Origin: Auanema rhodensis
Lineage: Eukaryota; Nematoda; Chromadorea; Rhabditida; Rhabditidae
Assembly (NCBI GenBank): GCA_964057225.1
Contig: OZ059898.1
Location: 19,383,267-19,447,266 of the forward strand
Length of the DNA: 64,000 bases
Reading direction: 5' to 3'
Shown here: piece by piece, positions 11,401 through 25,100 of the stretch
How positions within the stretch are numbered: position 1 is the stretch's first letter
Layout: each line of letters starts with the position of its first letter
Made by a program: the position numbers and the translations under genes
Notes under the pieces: model-generated
Databases searched by the model: none
What the model saw: the letters and a program-made list of their open reading frames with translations, nothing else
Told to the model about the DNA's origin: nothing

Positions 11401-13338
11401 GCCTTGAAAAAAGGAATCTAAACACATCTACTTTTTGCTAAATTATTTTGAAATTTTTCGAAAAAATTTTTGTCAAAATGTTTTTGGAAGCAATGTTGAG
11501 TGAACATGGAAACTCAACATACACTAATGCATCATTTTTCGAACAATCATAACTAATTTTTGTATTAAGCGTTTCTCAATGTAGTATAGTGCATTTGATA
11601 CGGATTTTTAAGCTGCGTCGATCTGTGTTATCAGATTTGCGCTAGCTTAAAAATGCACCGAGATATCAACTGATATAAGTTCACACTTATATCCTAGATT
11701 TTCACCCTGAAGAAATAATTTTTTCGTTGAATAACATTGTCCATCGTCTTTGCCTTGAAAAAAGGAATCTAAAAACATCTACTTTTTGCTAAATTATTTT
11801 GAAATTTTTCGAAAAAATTTTTGTCAAAATGTTTTTGGAAGCAATGTTGAGTGAACATGGAAACTCAACATACACTAATGCATCATTTTTCGAACAATCA
11901 TAACTAATTTTTGTATTAAGCGTTTCTCAATGTAGTATAGTGCATTTGATACGGATTTTTAAGCTGCGTCGATCTGTGTTATCAGATTTGCGCTAGCTTA
12001 AAAATGCACCGAGATATCAACTGATATAAGTTCACACTTATATCCTAGATTTTCACCCTGAAGAAATAATTTTTTCGTTGAATAACATTGTCCATCGTCT
12101 TTGCCTTGAAAAAAGGAATCTAAAAACATCTACTTTTTGCTAAATTATTTTGAAGTTTTTCGAAAAAATTTTTGTCAAAATGTTTTTGGAAGCAATGTTG
12201 AGTGTACATGGAAACTCAACATACACTAACGCATCATTTTTCAAACGATCATAACTAATTTTTGTATTAAGCGTTTCTCAATGTAGTATAGTGCATTCGA
12301 TGCGGATTTTTAAGCTGCGTCGATCTGTGTTATCAGATTTGCGCTAGCTTAAAAATGCACCGAGATATCAACTGATATAAGTTCACACTTATATCCTCGA
12401 TTTTCACCCTGAAGAATTAATTTTTTCGTTGAATAACATTGTCCATCGTCTTTGCCTTGAAAAAAGGAATCTAAAAACATCTACTTTTTGCTAAATTATT
12501 TTGAAATTTTTCGAAAAAATTTTTGTCAAAATGTTTTTGGAAGCAATGTTGAGTGAACATGGAAACTCAACATACACTAATGCATCATTTTTCGAACAAT
12601 CATAACTAATTTTTGTATTAAGCGTTTCTCAATGTAGTATAGTGCATTCGATGCGGATTTTTAAGCTGCGTCGATCTGTGTTATCAGATTTGCGCTAGCT
12701 TAAAAATGCACCGAGATATCATCTGATATAAGTTCACACTTATATCCTCGATTTTCACCCTGAAGAATTAATTTTTTCGTTGAATAACATTGTCCATCGT
12801 CTTTGCCTTGAAAAAAGGAATCTAAAAACATCTACTTTTTGCTAAATTATTTTGAAATTTTTCGAAAAAATTTTTGTCAAAATGTTTTTGGAAGCAATGT
12901 TGAGTGTACATGGAAACTCAACATACACTAACGCATCATTTTTCAAACGATCATAACTAATTTTTGTATTAAGCGTTTCTCAATGTAGTATAGTGCATTC
13001 GATGCGGATTTTTAAGCTGCGTCGATCTGTGTTATCAGATTTGCGCTAGCTTAAAAATGCACCGAGATATCATCTGATATAAGTTCACACTTATATCCTA
13101 GATTTTCACCCTGAAGAAATAATTTTTTCGTTGAATAACATTGTCCATCGTCTTTGCCTTGAAAAAAGGAATCTAAAAACATCTACTTTTTGCTAAATTA
13201 TTTTGAAGTTTTTCGAAAAAATTTTTGTCAAAATGTTTTTGGAAGCAATGTTGAGTGTACATGGAAACTCAACATACACTAATGCATCATTTTTCGAACG
13301 ATCATAACTAATTTTTGTATTAAGCGTTTCTCAATGTA
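2458..13338 (+). repeat. Irregular mosaic of left-side monomer subtypes
   Basis: Thirty-one monomers lie here without one fixed HOR period, but short runs recur in the same order. The pair marked ttatattctcg with ttcaaaaaaa, followed by ttatgag with aacacatc, starts at 3511, 8074 and 10882, 13 and 8 monomers apart. Triplets marked ttatgag/tatcaag, then ctaactt, occupy 3862-5967. The caagctt/gacatc haplotype is seen at 6670 and 10531, 11 monomers apart. This is what repeated unequal exchange of older HOR blocks leaves behind. No gene or foreign insertion was found. Confidence 0.75.
9127..10530 (+). repeat. Local expansion of four nearly identical monomers (atttgatacgg/cctagat type)
   Basis: Units 9127, 9478, 9829 and 10180 all carry atttgatacgg, cctagat, gaaataat and ttcgaac. 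Elsewhere this subtype usually alternates with other types. Between the four, only a few sites vary: gaagttt/gaaattt, gtgaacat/gtgtacat, and acaatc/acgatc in the last one. A short single-monomer amplification inside the mosaic explains this best. Confidence 0.7.
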
Positions 13339-16300
13339 GTATAGTGCATTCGATGCGGATTTTTAAGCTGCGTCGATCTGTGTTATCAGATTTGCGCAAG
13401 CTTAAAAATGCACCGAGACATCAACTGATATAAGTTCACACTGATATCCTCGATTTTCACCCTGAAGAATTAATTTTTTCGTTGAATAACATTGTCCATC
13501 GTCTTTGCCTTGAAAAAAGGAATCTAAAAACATCTACTTTTTGCTAAATTATTTTGAAATTTTTCGAAAAAATTTTTGTCAAAATGTTTTTGGAAGCAAT
13601 GTTGAGTGAACATGGAAACTCAACATACACTAATGCATCATTTTTCGAACAATCATAACTAATTTTTGTATTAAGCGTTTCTCAATGTAGTATAGTGCAT
13701 TTGATACGGATTTTTAAGCTGCGTCGATCTGTGTTATCAGATTTGCGCTAGCTTAAAAATGCACCGAGATATCAACTGATATAAGTTCACACTTATATCC
13801 TAGATTTTCACCCTGAAGAAATAATTTTTTCGTTGAATAACATTGTCCATCGTCTTTGCCTTGAAAAAAGGAATCTAAAAACATCTACTTTTTGCTAAAT
13901 TATTTTGAAGTTTTTCGAAAAAATTTTTGTCAAAATGTTTTTGGAAGCAATGTTGAGTGTACATGGAAACTCAACATACACTAACGCATCATTTTTCAAA
14001 CGATCATAACTAATTTTTGTATTAAGCGTTTCTCAATGTAGTATAGTGCATTTGATACGGATTTTTAAGCTGCGTCGATCTGTGTTATCAGATTTGCGCT
14101 AGCTTAAAAATGCACCGAGATATCAACTGATATAAGTTCACACTTATATCCTAGATTTTCACCCTGAAGAAATAATTTTTTCGTTGAATAACATTGTCCA
14201 TCGTCTTTGCCTTGAAAAAAGGAATCTAAAAACATCTACTTTTTGCTAAATTATTTTGAAGTTTTTCGAAAAAATTTTTGTCAAAATGTTTTTGGAAGCA
14301 ATGTTGAGTGTACATGGAAACTCAACATACACTAACGCATCATTTTTCAAACGATCATAACTAATTTTTGTATTAAGCGTTTCTCAATGTAGTATAGTGC
14401 ATTCGATGCGGATTTTTAAGCTGCGTCGATCTGTGTTATCAGATTTGCGCTAGCTTAAAAATGCACCGAGATATCAACTGATATAAGTTCACACTTATAT
14501 CCTAGATTTTCACCCTGAAGAAATAATTTTTTCGTTGAATAACATTGTCCATCGTCTTTGCCTTGAAAAAAGGAATCTAAAAACATCTACTTTTTGCTAA
14601 ATTATTTTGAAATTTTTCGAAAAAATTTTTGTCAAAATGTTTTTGGAAGCAATGTTGAGTGTACATGGAAACTCAACATACACTAATGCATCATTTTTCA
14701 AACGATCATAACTAATTTTTGTATTAAGCGTTTCTCAATGTAGTATAGTGCATTCGATGCGGATTTTTAAGCTGCGTCGATCTGTGTTATCAGATTTGCG
14801 CAAGCTTAAAAATGCACCGAGACATCAACTGATATAAGTTCACACTGATATCCTCGATTTTCACCCTGAAGAATTAATTTTTTCGTTGAATAACATTGTC
14901 CATCGTCTTTGCCATGAAAAAAGGAATCTAAAAACATCTACTTTTTGCTAAATTATTTTGAAATTTTTCGAAAAAATTTTTGTCAAAATGTTTTTGGAAG
15001 CAATGTTGAGTGAACATGGAAACTCAACATACACTAATGCATCATTTTTCGAACAATCATAACTAATTTTTGTATTAAGCGTTTCTCAATGTAGTATAGT
15101 GCATTTGATACGGATTTTTAAGCTGCGTCGATCTGTGTTATCAGATTTGCGCTAGCTTAAAAATGCACCGAGATATCAACTGATATAAGTTCACACTTAT
15201 ATCCTAGATTTTCACCCTGAAGAAATAATTTTTTCGTTGAATAACATTGTCCATCGTCTTTGCCTTGAAAAAAGGAATCTAAAAACATCTACTTTTTGCT
15301 AAATTATTTTGAAGTTTTTCGAAAAAATTTTTGTCAAAATGTTTTTGGAAGCAATGTTGAGTGTACATGGAAACTCAACATACACTAACGCATCATTTTT
15401 CAAACGATCATAACTAATTTTTGTATTAAGCGTTTCTCAATGTAGTATAGTGCATTTGATACGGATTTTTAAGCTGCGTCGATCTGTGTTATCAGATTTG
15501 CGCTAGCTTAAAAATGCACCGAGATATCAACTGATATAAGTTCACACTTATATCCTAGATTTTCACCCTGAAGAAATAATTTTTTCGTTGAATAACATTG
15601 TCCATCGTCTTTGCCTTGAAAAAAGGAATCTAAAAACATCTACTTTTTGCTAAATTATTTTGAAGTTTTTCGAAAAAATTTTTGTCAAAATGTTTTTGGA
15701 AGCAATGTTGAGTGTACATGGAAACTCAACATACACTAACGCATCATTTTTCAAACGATCATAACTAATTTTTGTATTAAGCGTTTCTCAATGTAGTATA
15801 GTGCATTCGATGCGGATTTTTAAGCTGCGTCGATCTGTGTTATCAGATTTGCGCTAGCTTAAAAATGCACCGAGATATCAACTGATATAAGTTCACACTT
15901 ATATCCTAGATTTTCACCCTGAAGAAATAATTTTTTCGTTGAATAACATTGTCCATCGTCTTTGCCTTGAAAAAAGGAATCTAAAAACATCTACTTTTTG
16001 CTAAATTATTTTGAAATTTTTCGAAAAAATTTTTGTCAAAATGTTTTTGGAAGCAATGTTGAGTGTACATGGAAACTCAACATACACTAATGCATCATTT
16101 TTCAAACGATCATAACTAATTTTTGTATTAAGCGTTTCTCAATGTAGTATAGTGCATTCGATGCGGATTTTTAAGCTGCGTCGATCTGTGTTATCAGATT
16201 TGCGCAAGCTTAAAAATGCACCGAGACATCAACTGATATAAGTTCACACTGATATCCTCGATTTTCACCCTGAAGAATTAATTTTTTCGTTGAATAACAT

Positions 16301-16847
16301 TGTCCATCGTCTTTGCCTTGAAAAAAGGAATCTAAAAACATCTACTTTTTGCTAAATTATTTTGAAATTTTTCGAAAAAATTTTTGTCAAAATGTTTTTG
16401 GAAGCAATGTTGAGTGAACATGGAAACTCAACATACACTAATGCATCATTTTTCGAACAATCATAACTAATTTTTGTATTAAGCGTTTCTCAATGTAGTA
16501 TAGTGCATTTGATACGGATTTTTAAGCTGCGTCGATCTGTGTTATCAGATTTGCGCTAGCTTAAAAATGCACCGAGATATCAACTGATATAAGTTCACAC
16601 TTATATCCTAGATTTTCACCCTGAAGAAATAATTTTTTCGTTGAATAACATTGTCCATCGTCTTTGCCTTGAAAAAAGGAATCTAAAACATCTACTTTTT
16701 GCTAAATTATTTTGAAGTTTTTCGAAAAAATTTTTGTCAAAATGTTTTTGGAAGCAATGTTGAGTGTACATGGAAACTCAACATACACTAACGCATCATT
16801 TTTCAAACGATCATAACTAATTTTTGTATTAAGCGTTTCTCAATGTA
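13339..16847 (+). repeat. Tetrameric HOR, 1,404 bp, two and a half copies
   Basis: The full copies are 13339-14742 and 14743-16146, and a third copy of two monomers runs 16147-16847. The unit order is caagctt/gacatc/gtgaacat; atttgatacgg with taacgc; the same again; then attcgatgcgg with cctagat and gaaattt. The caagctt markers sit exactly 1,404 bases apart. The second monomer of copy 3 (16498-16847) is 350 bp because one A is missing in the A-run near 16687. At 16848 the next unit has attcgat instead of atttgat, so the HOR ends there. A single change, gccatgaaa near 14912, marks copy 2. Confidence 0.85.
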
Positions 16848-19800
16848 GTATAGTGCATTCGATGCGGATTTTTAAGCTGCGTCGATCTGTGTTATCAGAT
16901 TTGCGCTAGCTTAAAAATGCACCGAGATATCAACTGATATAAGTTCACACTTATATCCTAGATTTTCACCCTGAAGAAATAATTTTTTCGTTGAATAACA
17001 TTGTCCATCGTCTTTGCCTTGAAAAAAGGAATCTAAAAACATCTACTTTTTGCTAAATTATTTTGAAGTTTTTCGAAAAAATTTTTGTCAAAATGTTTTT
17101 GGAAGCAATGTTGAGTGTACATGGAAACTCAACATACACTAACGCATCATTTTTCAAACGATCATAACTAATTTTTGTATTAAGCGTTTCTCAATGTAGT
17201 ATAGTGCATTCGATGCGGATTTTTAAGCTGCGTCGATCTGTGTTATCAGATTTGCGCTAGCTTAAAAATGCACCGAGATATCAACTGATATAAGTTCACA
17301 CTTATATCCTCGATTTTCACCCTGAAGAATTAATTTTTTCGTTGAATAACATTGTCCATCGTCTTTGCCTTGAAAAAAGGAATCTAAAAACATCTACTTT
17401 TTGCTAAATTATTTTGAAATTTTTCGAAAAAATTTTTGTCAAAATGTTTTTGGAAGCAATGTTGAGTGAACATGGAAACTCAACATACACTAATGCATCA
17501 TTTTTCGAACAATCATAACTAATTTTTGTATTAAGCGTTTCTCAATGTAGTATAGTGCATTCGATGCGGATTTTTAAGCTGCGTCGATCTGTGTTATCAG
17601 ATTTGCGCTAGCTTAAAAATGCACCGAGATATCATCTGATATAAGTTCACACTTATATCCTCGATTTTCACCCTGAAGAATTAATTTTTTCGTTGAATAA
17701 CATTGTCCATCGTCTTTGCCTTGAAAAAAGGAATCTAAAAACATCTACTTTTTGCTAAATTATTTTGAAATTTTTCGAAAAAATTTTTGTCAAAATGTTT
17801 TTGGAAGCAATGTTGAGTGTACATGGAAACTCAACATACACTAACGCATCATTTTTCAAACGATCATAACTAATTTTTGTATTAAGCGTTTCTCAATGTA
17901 GTATAGTGCATTCGATGCGGATTTTTAAGCTGCGTCGATCTGTGTTATCAGATTTGCGCTAGCTTAAAAATGCACCGAGATATCATCTGATATAAGTTCA
18001 CACTTATATCCTAGATTTTCACCCTGAAGAAATAATTTTTTCGTTGAATAACATTGTCCATCGTCTTTGCCTTGAAAAAAGGAATCTAAAAACATCTACT
18101 TTTTGCTAAATTATTTTGAAGTTTTTCGAAAAAATTTTTGTCAAAATGTTTTTGGAAGCAATGTTGAGTGTACATGGAAACTCAACATACACTAACGCAT
18201 CATTTTTCAAACGATCATAACTAATTTTTGTATTAAGCGTTTCTCAATGTAGTATAGTGCATTCGATGCGGATTTTTAAGCTGCGTCGATCTGTGTTATC
18301 AGATTTGCGCTAGCTTAAAAATGCACCGAGATATCAACTGATATAAGTTCACACTTATATCCTCGATTTTCACCCTGAAGAATTAATTTTTTCGTTGAAT
18401 AACATTGTCCATCGTCTTTGCCTTGAAAAAAGGAATCTAAAAACATCTACTTTTTGCTAAATTATTTTGAAATTTTTCGAAAAAATTTTTGTCAAAATGT
18501 TTTTGGAAGCAATGTTGAGTGAACATGGAAACTCAACATACACTAATGCATCATTTTTCGAACAATCATAACTAATTTTTGTATTAAGCGTTTCTCAATG
18601 TAGTATAGTGCATTCGATGCGGATTTTTAAGCTGCGTCGATCTGTGTTATCAGATTTGCGCTAGCTTAAAAATGCACCGAGATATCATCTGATATAAGTT
18701 CACACTTATATTCTCGATTTTCACCCTGAAGAATTAATTTTTTCGTTGAATAACATTGTCCATCGTCTTTGCCTTGAAAAAAGGAATCTAAAAACATCTA
18801 CTTTTTGCTAAATTATTTTGAAATTTTTCGAAAAAATTTTTGTCAAAATGTTTTTGGAAGCAATGTTGAGTGTACATGGAAACTCAACATACACTAATGC
18901 ATCATTTTTCAAACGATCATAACTAATTTTTGTATTAAGCGTTTCTCAATGTAGTATAGTGCATTCGATGCGGATTTTTAAGCTGCGTCGATCTGTGTTA
19001 TCAGATTTGCGCTAGCTTAAAAATGCACCGAGATATCAACTGATATAAGTTCACACTTATATTCTCGATTTTCACCCTGAAGAAATAATTTTTTCGTTGA
19101 ATAACATTGTCCATCGTCTTTGCCTTGAAAAAAGGAATCTAAAAACATCTACTTTTTGCTAAATTATTTTGAAGTTTTTCAAAAAAATTTTTGTCAAAAT
19201 GTTTTTGGAAGCAATGTTGAGTGTACATGGAAACTCAACATACACTAACGCATCATTTTTCAAACGATCATAACTAATTTTTGTATTAAGCGTTTCTCAA
19301 TGTAGTATAGTGCATTCGATGCGGATTTTTAAGCTGCGTCGATCTGTGTTATGAGATTTGCGCTAGCTTAAAAATGCACCGAGATATCAACTGATATAAG
19401 TTCACACTTATATCCTCGATTTTCACCCTGAAGAATTAATTTTTTCGTTGAATAACATTGTCCATCGTCTTTGCCTTGAAAAAAGGAATCTAAACACATC
19501 TACTTTTTGCTAAATTATTTTGAAATTTTTCGAAAAAATTTTTGTCAAAATGTTTTTGGAAGCAATGTTGAGTGAACATGGAAACTCAACATACACTAAT
19601 GCATCATTTTTCGAACAATCATAACTAATTTTTGTATTAAGCGTTTCTCAATGTAGTATAGTGCATTTGATACGGATTTTTAAGCTGCGTCGATCTGTGT
19701 TATCAGATTTGCGCTAGCTTAAAAATGCACCGAGATATCAACTGATATAAGTTCACACTTATATCCTAGATTTTCACCCTGAAGAAATAATTTTTTCGTT

Positions 19801-22112
19801 GAATAACATTGTCCATCGTCTTTGCCTTGAAAAAAGGAATCTAAAAACATCTACTTTTTGCTAAATTATTTTGAAGTTTTTCGAAAAAATTTTTGTCAAA
19901 ATGTTTTTGGAAGCAATGTTGAGTGTACATGGAAACTCAACATACACTAACGCATCATTTTTCAAACGATCATAACTAATTTTTGTATTAAGCGTTTCTC
20001 AATGTAGTATAGTGCATTCGATGCGGATTTTTAAGCTGCGTCGATCTGTGTTATCAGATTTGCGCTAGCTTAAAAATGCACCGAGATATCAACTGATATA
20101 AGTTCACACTTATATCCTCGATTTTCACCCTGAAGAATTAATTTTTTCGTTGAATAACATTGTCCATCGTCTTTGCCTTGAAAAAAGGAATCTAAAAACA
20201 TCTACTTTTTGCTAAATTATTTTAAAATTTTTCGAAAAAATTTTTGTCAAAATGTTTTTGGAAGCAATGTTGAGTGAACATGGAAACTCAACATACACTA
20301 ATGCATCATTTTTCGAACAATCATAACTAATTTTTGTATTAAGCGTTTCTCAATGTAGTATAGTGCATTCGATGCGGATTTTTAAGCTGCGTCGATCTGT
20401 GTTATCAGATTTGCGCTAGCTTAAAAATGCACCGAGATATCAACTGATATAAGTTCACACTTATATCCTCGATTTTCACCCTGAAGAATTAATTTTTTCG
20501 TTGAATAACATTGTCCATCGTCTTTGCCTTGAAAAAAGGAATCTAAAAACATCTACTTTTTGCTAAATTATTTTGAAATTTTTCGAAAAAATTTTTGTCA
20601 AAATGTTTTTGGAAGCAATGTTGAGTGTACATGGAAACTCAACATACACTAATGCATCATTTTTCAAACGATCATAACTAATTTTTGTATTAAGCGTTTC
20701 TCAATGTAGTATAGTGCATTCGATGCGGATTTTTAAGCTGCGTCGATCTGTGTTATCAGATTTGCGCTAGCTTAAAAATGCACCGAGATATCAACTGATA
20801 TAAGTTCACACTTATATTCTCGATTTTCACCCTGAAGAAATAATTTTTTCGTTGAATAACATTGTCCATCGTCTTTGCCTTGAAAAAAGGAATCTAAAAA
20901 CATCTACTTTTTGCTAAATTATTTTGAAGTTTTTCAAAAAAATTTTTGTCAAAATGTTTTTGGAAGCAATGTTGAGTGTACATGGAAACTCAACATACAC
21001 TAACGCATCATTTTTCAAACGATCATAACTAATTTTTGTATTAAGCGTTTCTCAATGTAGTATAGTGCATTCGATGCGGATTTTTAAGCTGCGTCGATCT
21101 GTGTTATCAGATTTGCGCTAACTTAAAAATGCACCGAGATATCAACTGATATAAGTTCACACTTATATTCTCGATTTTCACCCTGAAGAAATAATTTTTT
21201 CGTTGAATAACATTGTCCATCGTCTTTGCCTTGAAAAAAGGAATCTAAAAACATCTACTTTTTGCTAAATTATTTTGAAGTTTTTCAAAAAAATTTTTGT
21301 CAAAATGTTTTTGGAAGCAATGTTGAGTGTACATGGAAACTCAACATACACTAACGCATCATTTTTCAAACGATCATAACTAATTTTTGTATTAAGCGTT
21401 TCTCAATGTAGTATAGTGCATTCGATGCGGATTTTTAAGCTGCGTCGATCTGTGTTATGAGATTTGCGCTAGCTTAAAAATGCACCGAGATATCAACTGA
21501 TATAAGTTCACACTTATATCCTCGATTTTCACCCTGAAGAATTAATTTTTTCGTTGAATAACATTGTCCATCGTCTTTGCCTTGAAAAAAGGAATCTAAA
21601 CACATCTACTTTTTGCTAAATTATTTTGAAATTTTTCGAAAAAATTTTTGTCAAAATGTTTTTGGAAGCAATGTTGAGTGAACATGGAAACTCAACATAC
21701 ACTAATGCATCATTTTTCAAACAATCATAACTAATTTTTGTATCAAGCGTTTCTCAATGTAGTATAGTGCATTCGATGCGGATTTTTAAGCTGCGTCGAT
21801 CTGTGTTATCAGATTTGCGCTAACTTAAAAATGCACCGAGATATCAACTGATATAAGTTCACACTTATATCCTCGATTTTCACCCTGAAGAATTAATTTT
21901 TTCGTTGAATAACATTGTCCATCGTCTTTGCCTTGAAAAAAGGAATCTAAAAACATCTACTTTTTGCTAAATTATTTTGAAGTTTTTCGAAAAAATTTTT
22001 GTCAAAATGTTTTTGGAAGCAATGTTGAGTGTACATGGAAACTCAACATACACTAATGCATCATTTTTCAAACGATCATAACTAATTTTTGTATTAAGCG
22101 TTTCTCAATGTA
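16848..22112 (+). repeat. Pentamer-like HOR blocks (about 1,755 bp) with one extra monomer
   Basis: 17901-19655 has the order cctagat/taacgc; gtgaacat/ttcgaac; gatatcatc with ttctcg; ttctcg with ttcaaaaaaa; ttatgag with aacacatc. 19656-21761 repeats that order, with an additional ttctcg/ttcaaaaaaa monomer at 21060 that also carries ctaactt. 16848-17900 matches the first three positions. The unit at 21762 is a ctaactt/gaagttt type leading into the 14-mer. The order also resembles 7021-8775 and parts of 11584-12987, so these blocks share ancestry. Confidence 0.7.
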
Positions 22113-25100
22113 GTATAGTGCATTCGATGCGGATTTTTAAGCTGCGTCGATCTGTGTTATGAGATTTGCGCTAGCTTAAAAATGCACCGAGATATCAACT
22201 GATATAAGTTCACACTTATATCCTCGATTTTCACCCTGAAGAATTAATTTTTTCGTTGAATAACATTGTCCATCGTCTTTGCCTTGAAAAAAGGAATCTA
22301 AAAACATCTACTTTTTGCTAAATTATTTTGAAATTTTTCGAAAAAATTTTTGTCAAAATGTTTTTGGAAGCAATGTTGAGTGAACATGGAAACTCAACAT
22401 ACACTAATGCATCATTTTTCAAACAATCATAACTAATTTTTGTATCAAGCGTTTCTCAATGTAGTATAGTGCATTCGATGCGGATTTTTAAGCTGCGTCG
22501 ATCTGTGTTATCAGATTTGCGCTAACTTAAAAATGCACCGAGATATCAACTGATATAAGTTCACACTTATATCCTCGATTTTCACCCTGAAGAATTAATT
22601 TTTTCGTTGAATAACATTGTCCATCGTCTTTGCCTTGAAAAAAGGAATCTAAAAACATCTACTTTTTGCTAAATTATTTTGAAATTTTTCGAAAAAATTT
22701 TTGTCAAAATGTTTTTGGAAGCAATGTTGAGTGAACATGGAAACTCAACATACACTAATGCATCATTTTTCAAACAATCATAACTAATTTTTGTATTAAG
22801 CGTTTCTCAATGTAGTATAGTGCATTTGATGCGGATTTTTAAGCTGCGTCGATCTGTGTTATCAGATTTGCGCTAGCTTAAAAATGCACCGAGATATCAA
22901 CTGATATAAGTTCACACTTATATCCTCGATTTTCACCCTGAAGAAATAATTTTTTCGTTGAATAACATTGTCCATCGTCTTCGCCTTAAAAAAAGGAATC
23001 TAAAAACATCTACTTTTTGCTAAATTATTTTGAAGTTTTTCGAAAAAATTTTTGTCAAAATGTTTTTGGAAGCAATGTTGAGTGTACATGGAAACTCAAC
23101 ATACACTAATGCATCATTTTTCAAACGATCATAACTAATTTTTGTATTAAGCGTTTCTCAATGTAGTATAGTGCATTCGATGCGGATTTTTAAGCTGCGT
23201 CGATCTGTGTTATGAGATTTGCGCTAGCTTAAAAATGCACCGAGATATCAACTGATATAAGTTCACACTTATATCCTCGATTTTCACCCTGAAGAATTAA
23301 TTTTTTCGTTGAATAACATTGTCCATCGTCTTTGCCTTGAAAAAAGGAATCTAAAAACATCTACTTTTTGCTAAATTATTTTGAAATTTTTCGAAAAAAT
23401 TTTTGTCAAAATGTTTTTGGAAGCAATGTTGAGTGAACATGGAAACTCAACATACACTAATGCATCATTTTTCAAACAATCATAACTAATTTTTGTATCA
23501 AGCGTTTCTCAATGTAGTATAGTGCATTCGATGCGGATTTTTAAGCTGCGTCGATCTGTGTTATCAGATTTGCGCTAACTTAAAAATGCACCGAGATATC
23601 AACTGATATAAGTTCACACTTATATCCTCGATTTTCACCCTGAAGAAATAATTTTTTCGTTGAATAACATTGTCCATCGTCTTTGCCTTGAAAAAAGGAA
23701 TCTAAAAACATCTACTTTTTGCTAAATTATTTTGAAATTTTTCAAAAAAATTTTTGTCAAAATGTTTTTGGAAGCAATGTTGAGTGTACATGGAAACTCA
23801 ACATACACTAATGCATCATTTTTCAAACGATCATAACTAATTTTTGTATTAAGCGTTTCTCAATGTAGTATAGTGCATTTGATGCGGATTTTTAAGCTGC
23901 GTCGATCTGTGTTATCAGATTTGCGCTAGCTTAAAAATGCACCGAGATATCAACTGATATAAGTTCACACTTATATCCTCGATTTTCACCCTGAAGAAAT
24001 AATTTTTTCGTTGAATAACATTGTCCATCGTCTTCGCCTTGAAAAAAGGAATCTAAAAACATCTACTTTTTGCTAAATTATTTTGAAGTTTTTCGAAAAA
24101 ATTTTTGTCAAAATGTTTTTGGAAGCAATGTTGAGTGTACATGGAAACTCAACATACACTAATGCATCATTTTTCAAACGATCATAACTAATTTTTGTAT
24201 TAAGCGTTTCTCAATGTAGTATAGTGAATTCGATGCGGAATTTTAAGCTGCGTCGATCTGTGTTATCAGATTTGCGCTAGCTTAAAAATGCACCGAGATA
24301 TCAATTGATATAAGTTCACAATTATATCCTCGATTTTCACCCTGAAGAAATAATTTTTTCGTTGAATAACATTGTCCATCGTCTTTGCCTTGAAAAAAGG
24401 AATCTAAAAACATCTACTTTTTGCTAAATTATTTTGAAGTTTTTTGAAAAAATTTTTGTCAAAATGTTTTTGGAAGCAATGTTGAGTGTACATGGAAACT
24501 CAACATACACTAATGCATCATTTTTCAAACGATCATAACTAATTTTTGTATTAAGCGTTTCTCAATGTAGTATTGTGCATTCGATGCGGATTTTTAAGCT
24601 GCGTCGATCTGTGTTATGAGATTTGCGCTAGCTTAAAAATGCACCGAGATATCAACTGATATAAGTTCACACTTATATCCTCGATTTTCACCCTGAAGAA
24701 TTAATTTTTTCGTTGAATAACATTGTCCATCGTCTTTGCCTTGAAAAAAGGAATCTAAAAACATCTACTTTTTGCTAAATTATTTTGAAATTTTTCGAAA
24801 AAATTTTTGTCAAAATGTTTTTGGAAGCAATGTTGAGTGAACATGGAAACTCAACATACACTAATGCATCATTTTTCAAACAATCATAACTAATTTTTGT
24901 ATTAAGCGTTTCTCAATGTAGTATAGTGCATTCAATGCGGATTTTTAAGCTGCGTCGATCTGTGTTATGAGATTTGCGCTAGCTTAAAAATGCACCGAGA
25001 TATCAACTGATATAAGTTCACACTTATATCCTCGATTTTCACCCTGAAGAATTAATTTTTTCGTTGAATAACATTGTCCATCGTCTTTGCCTTGAAAAAA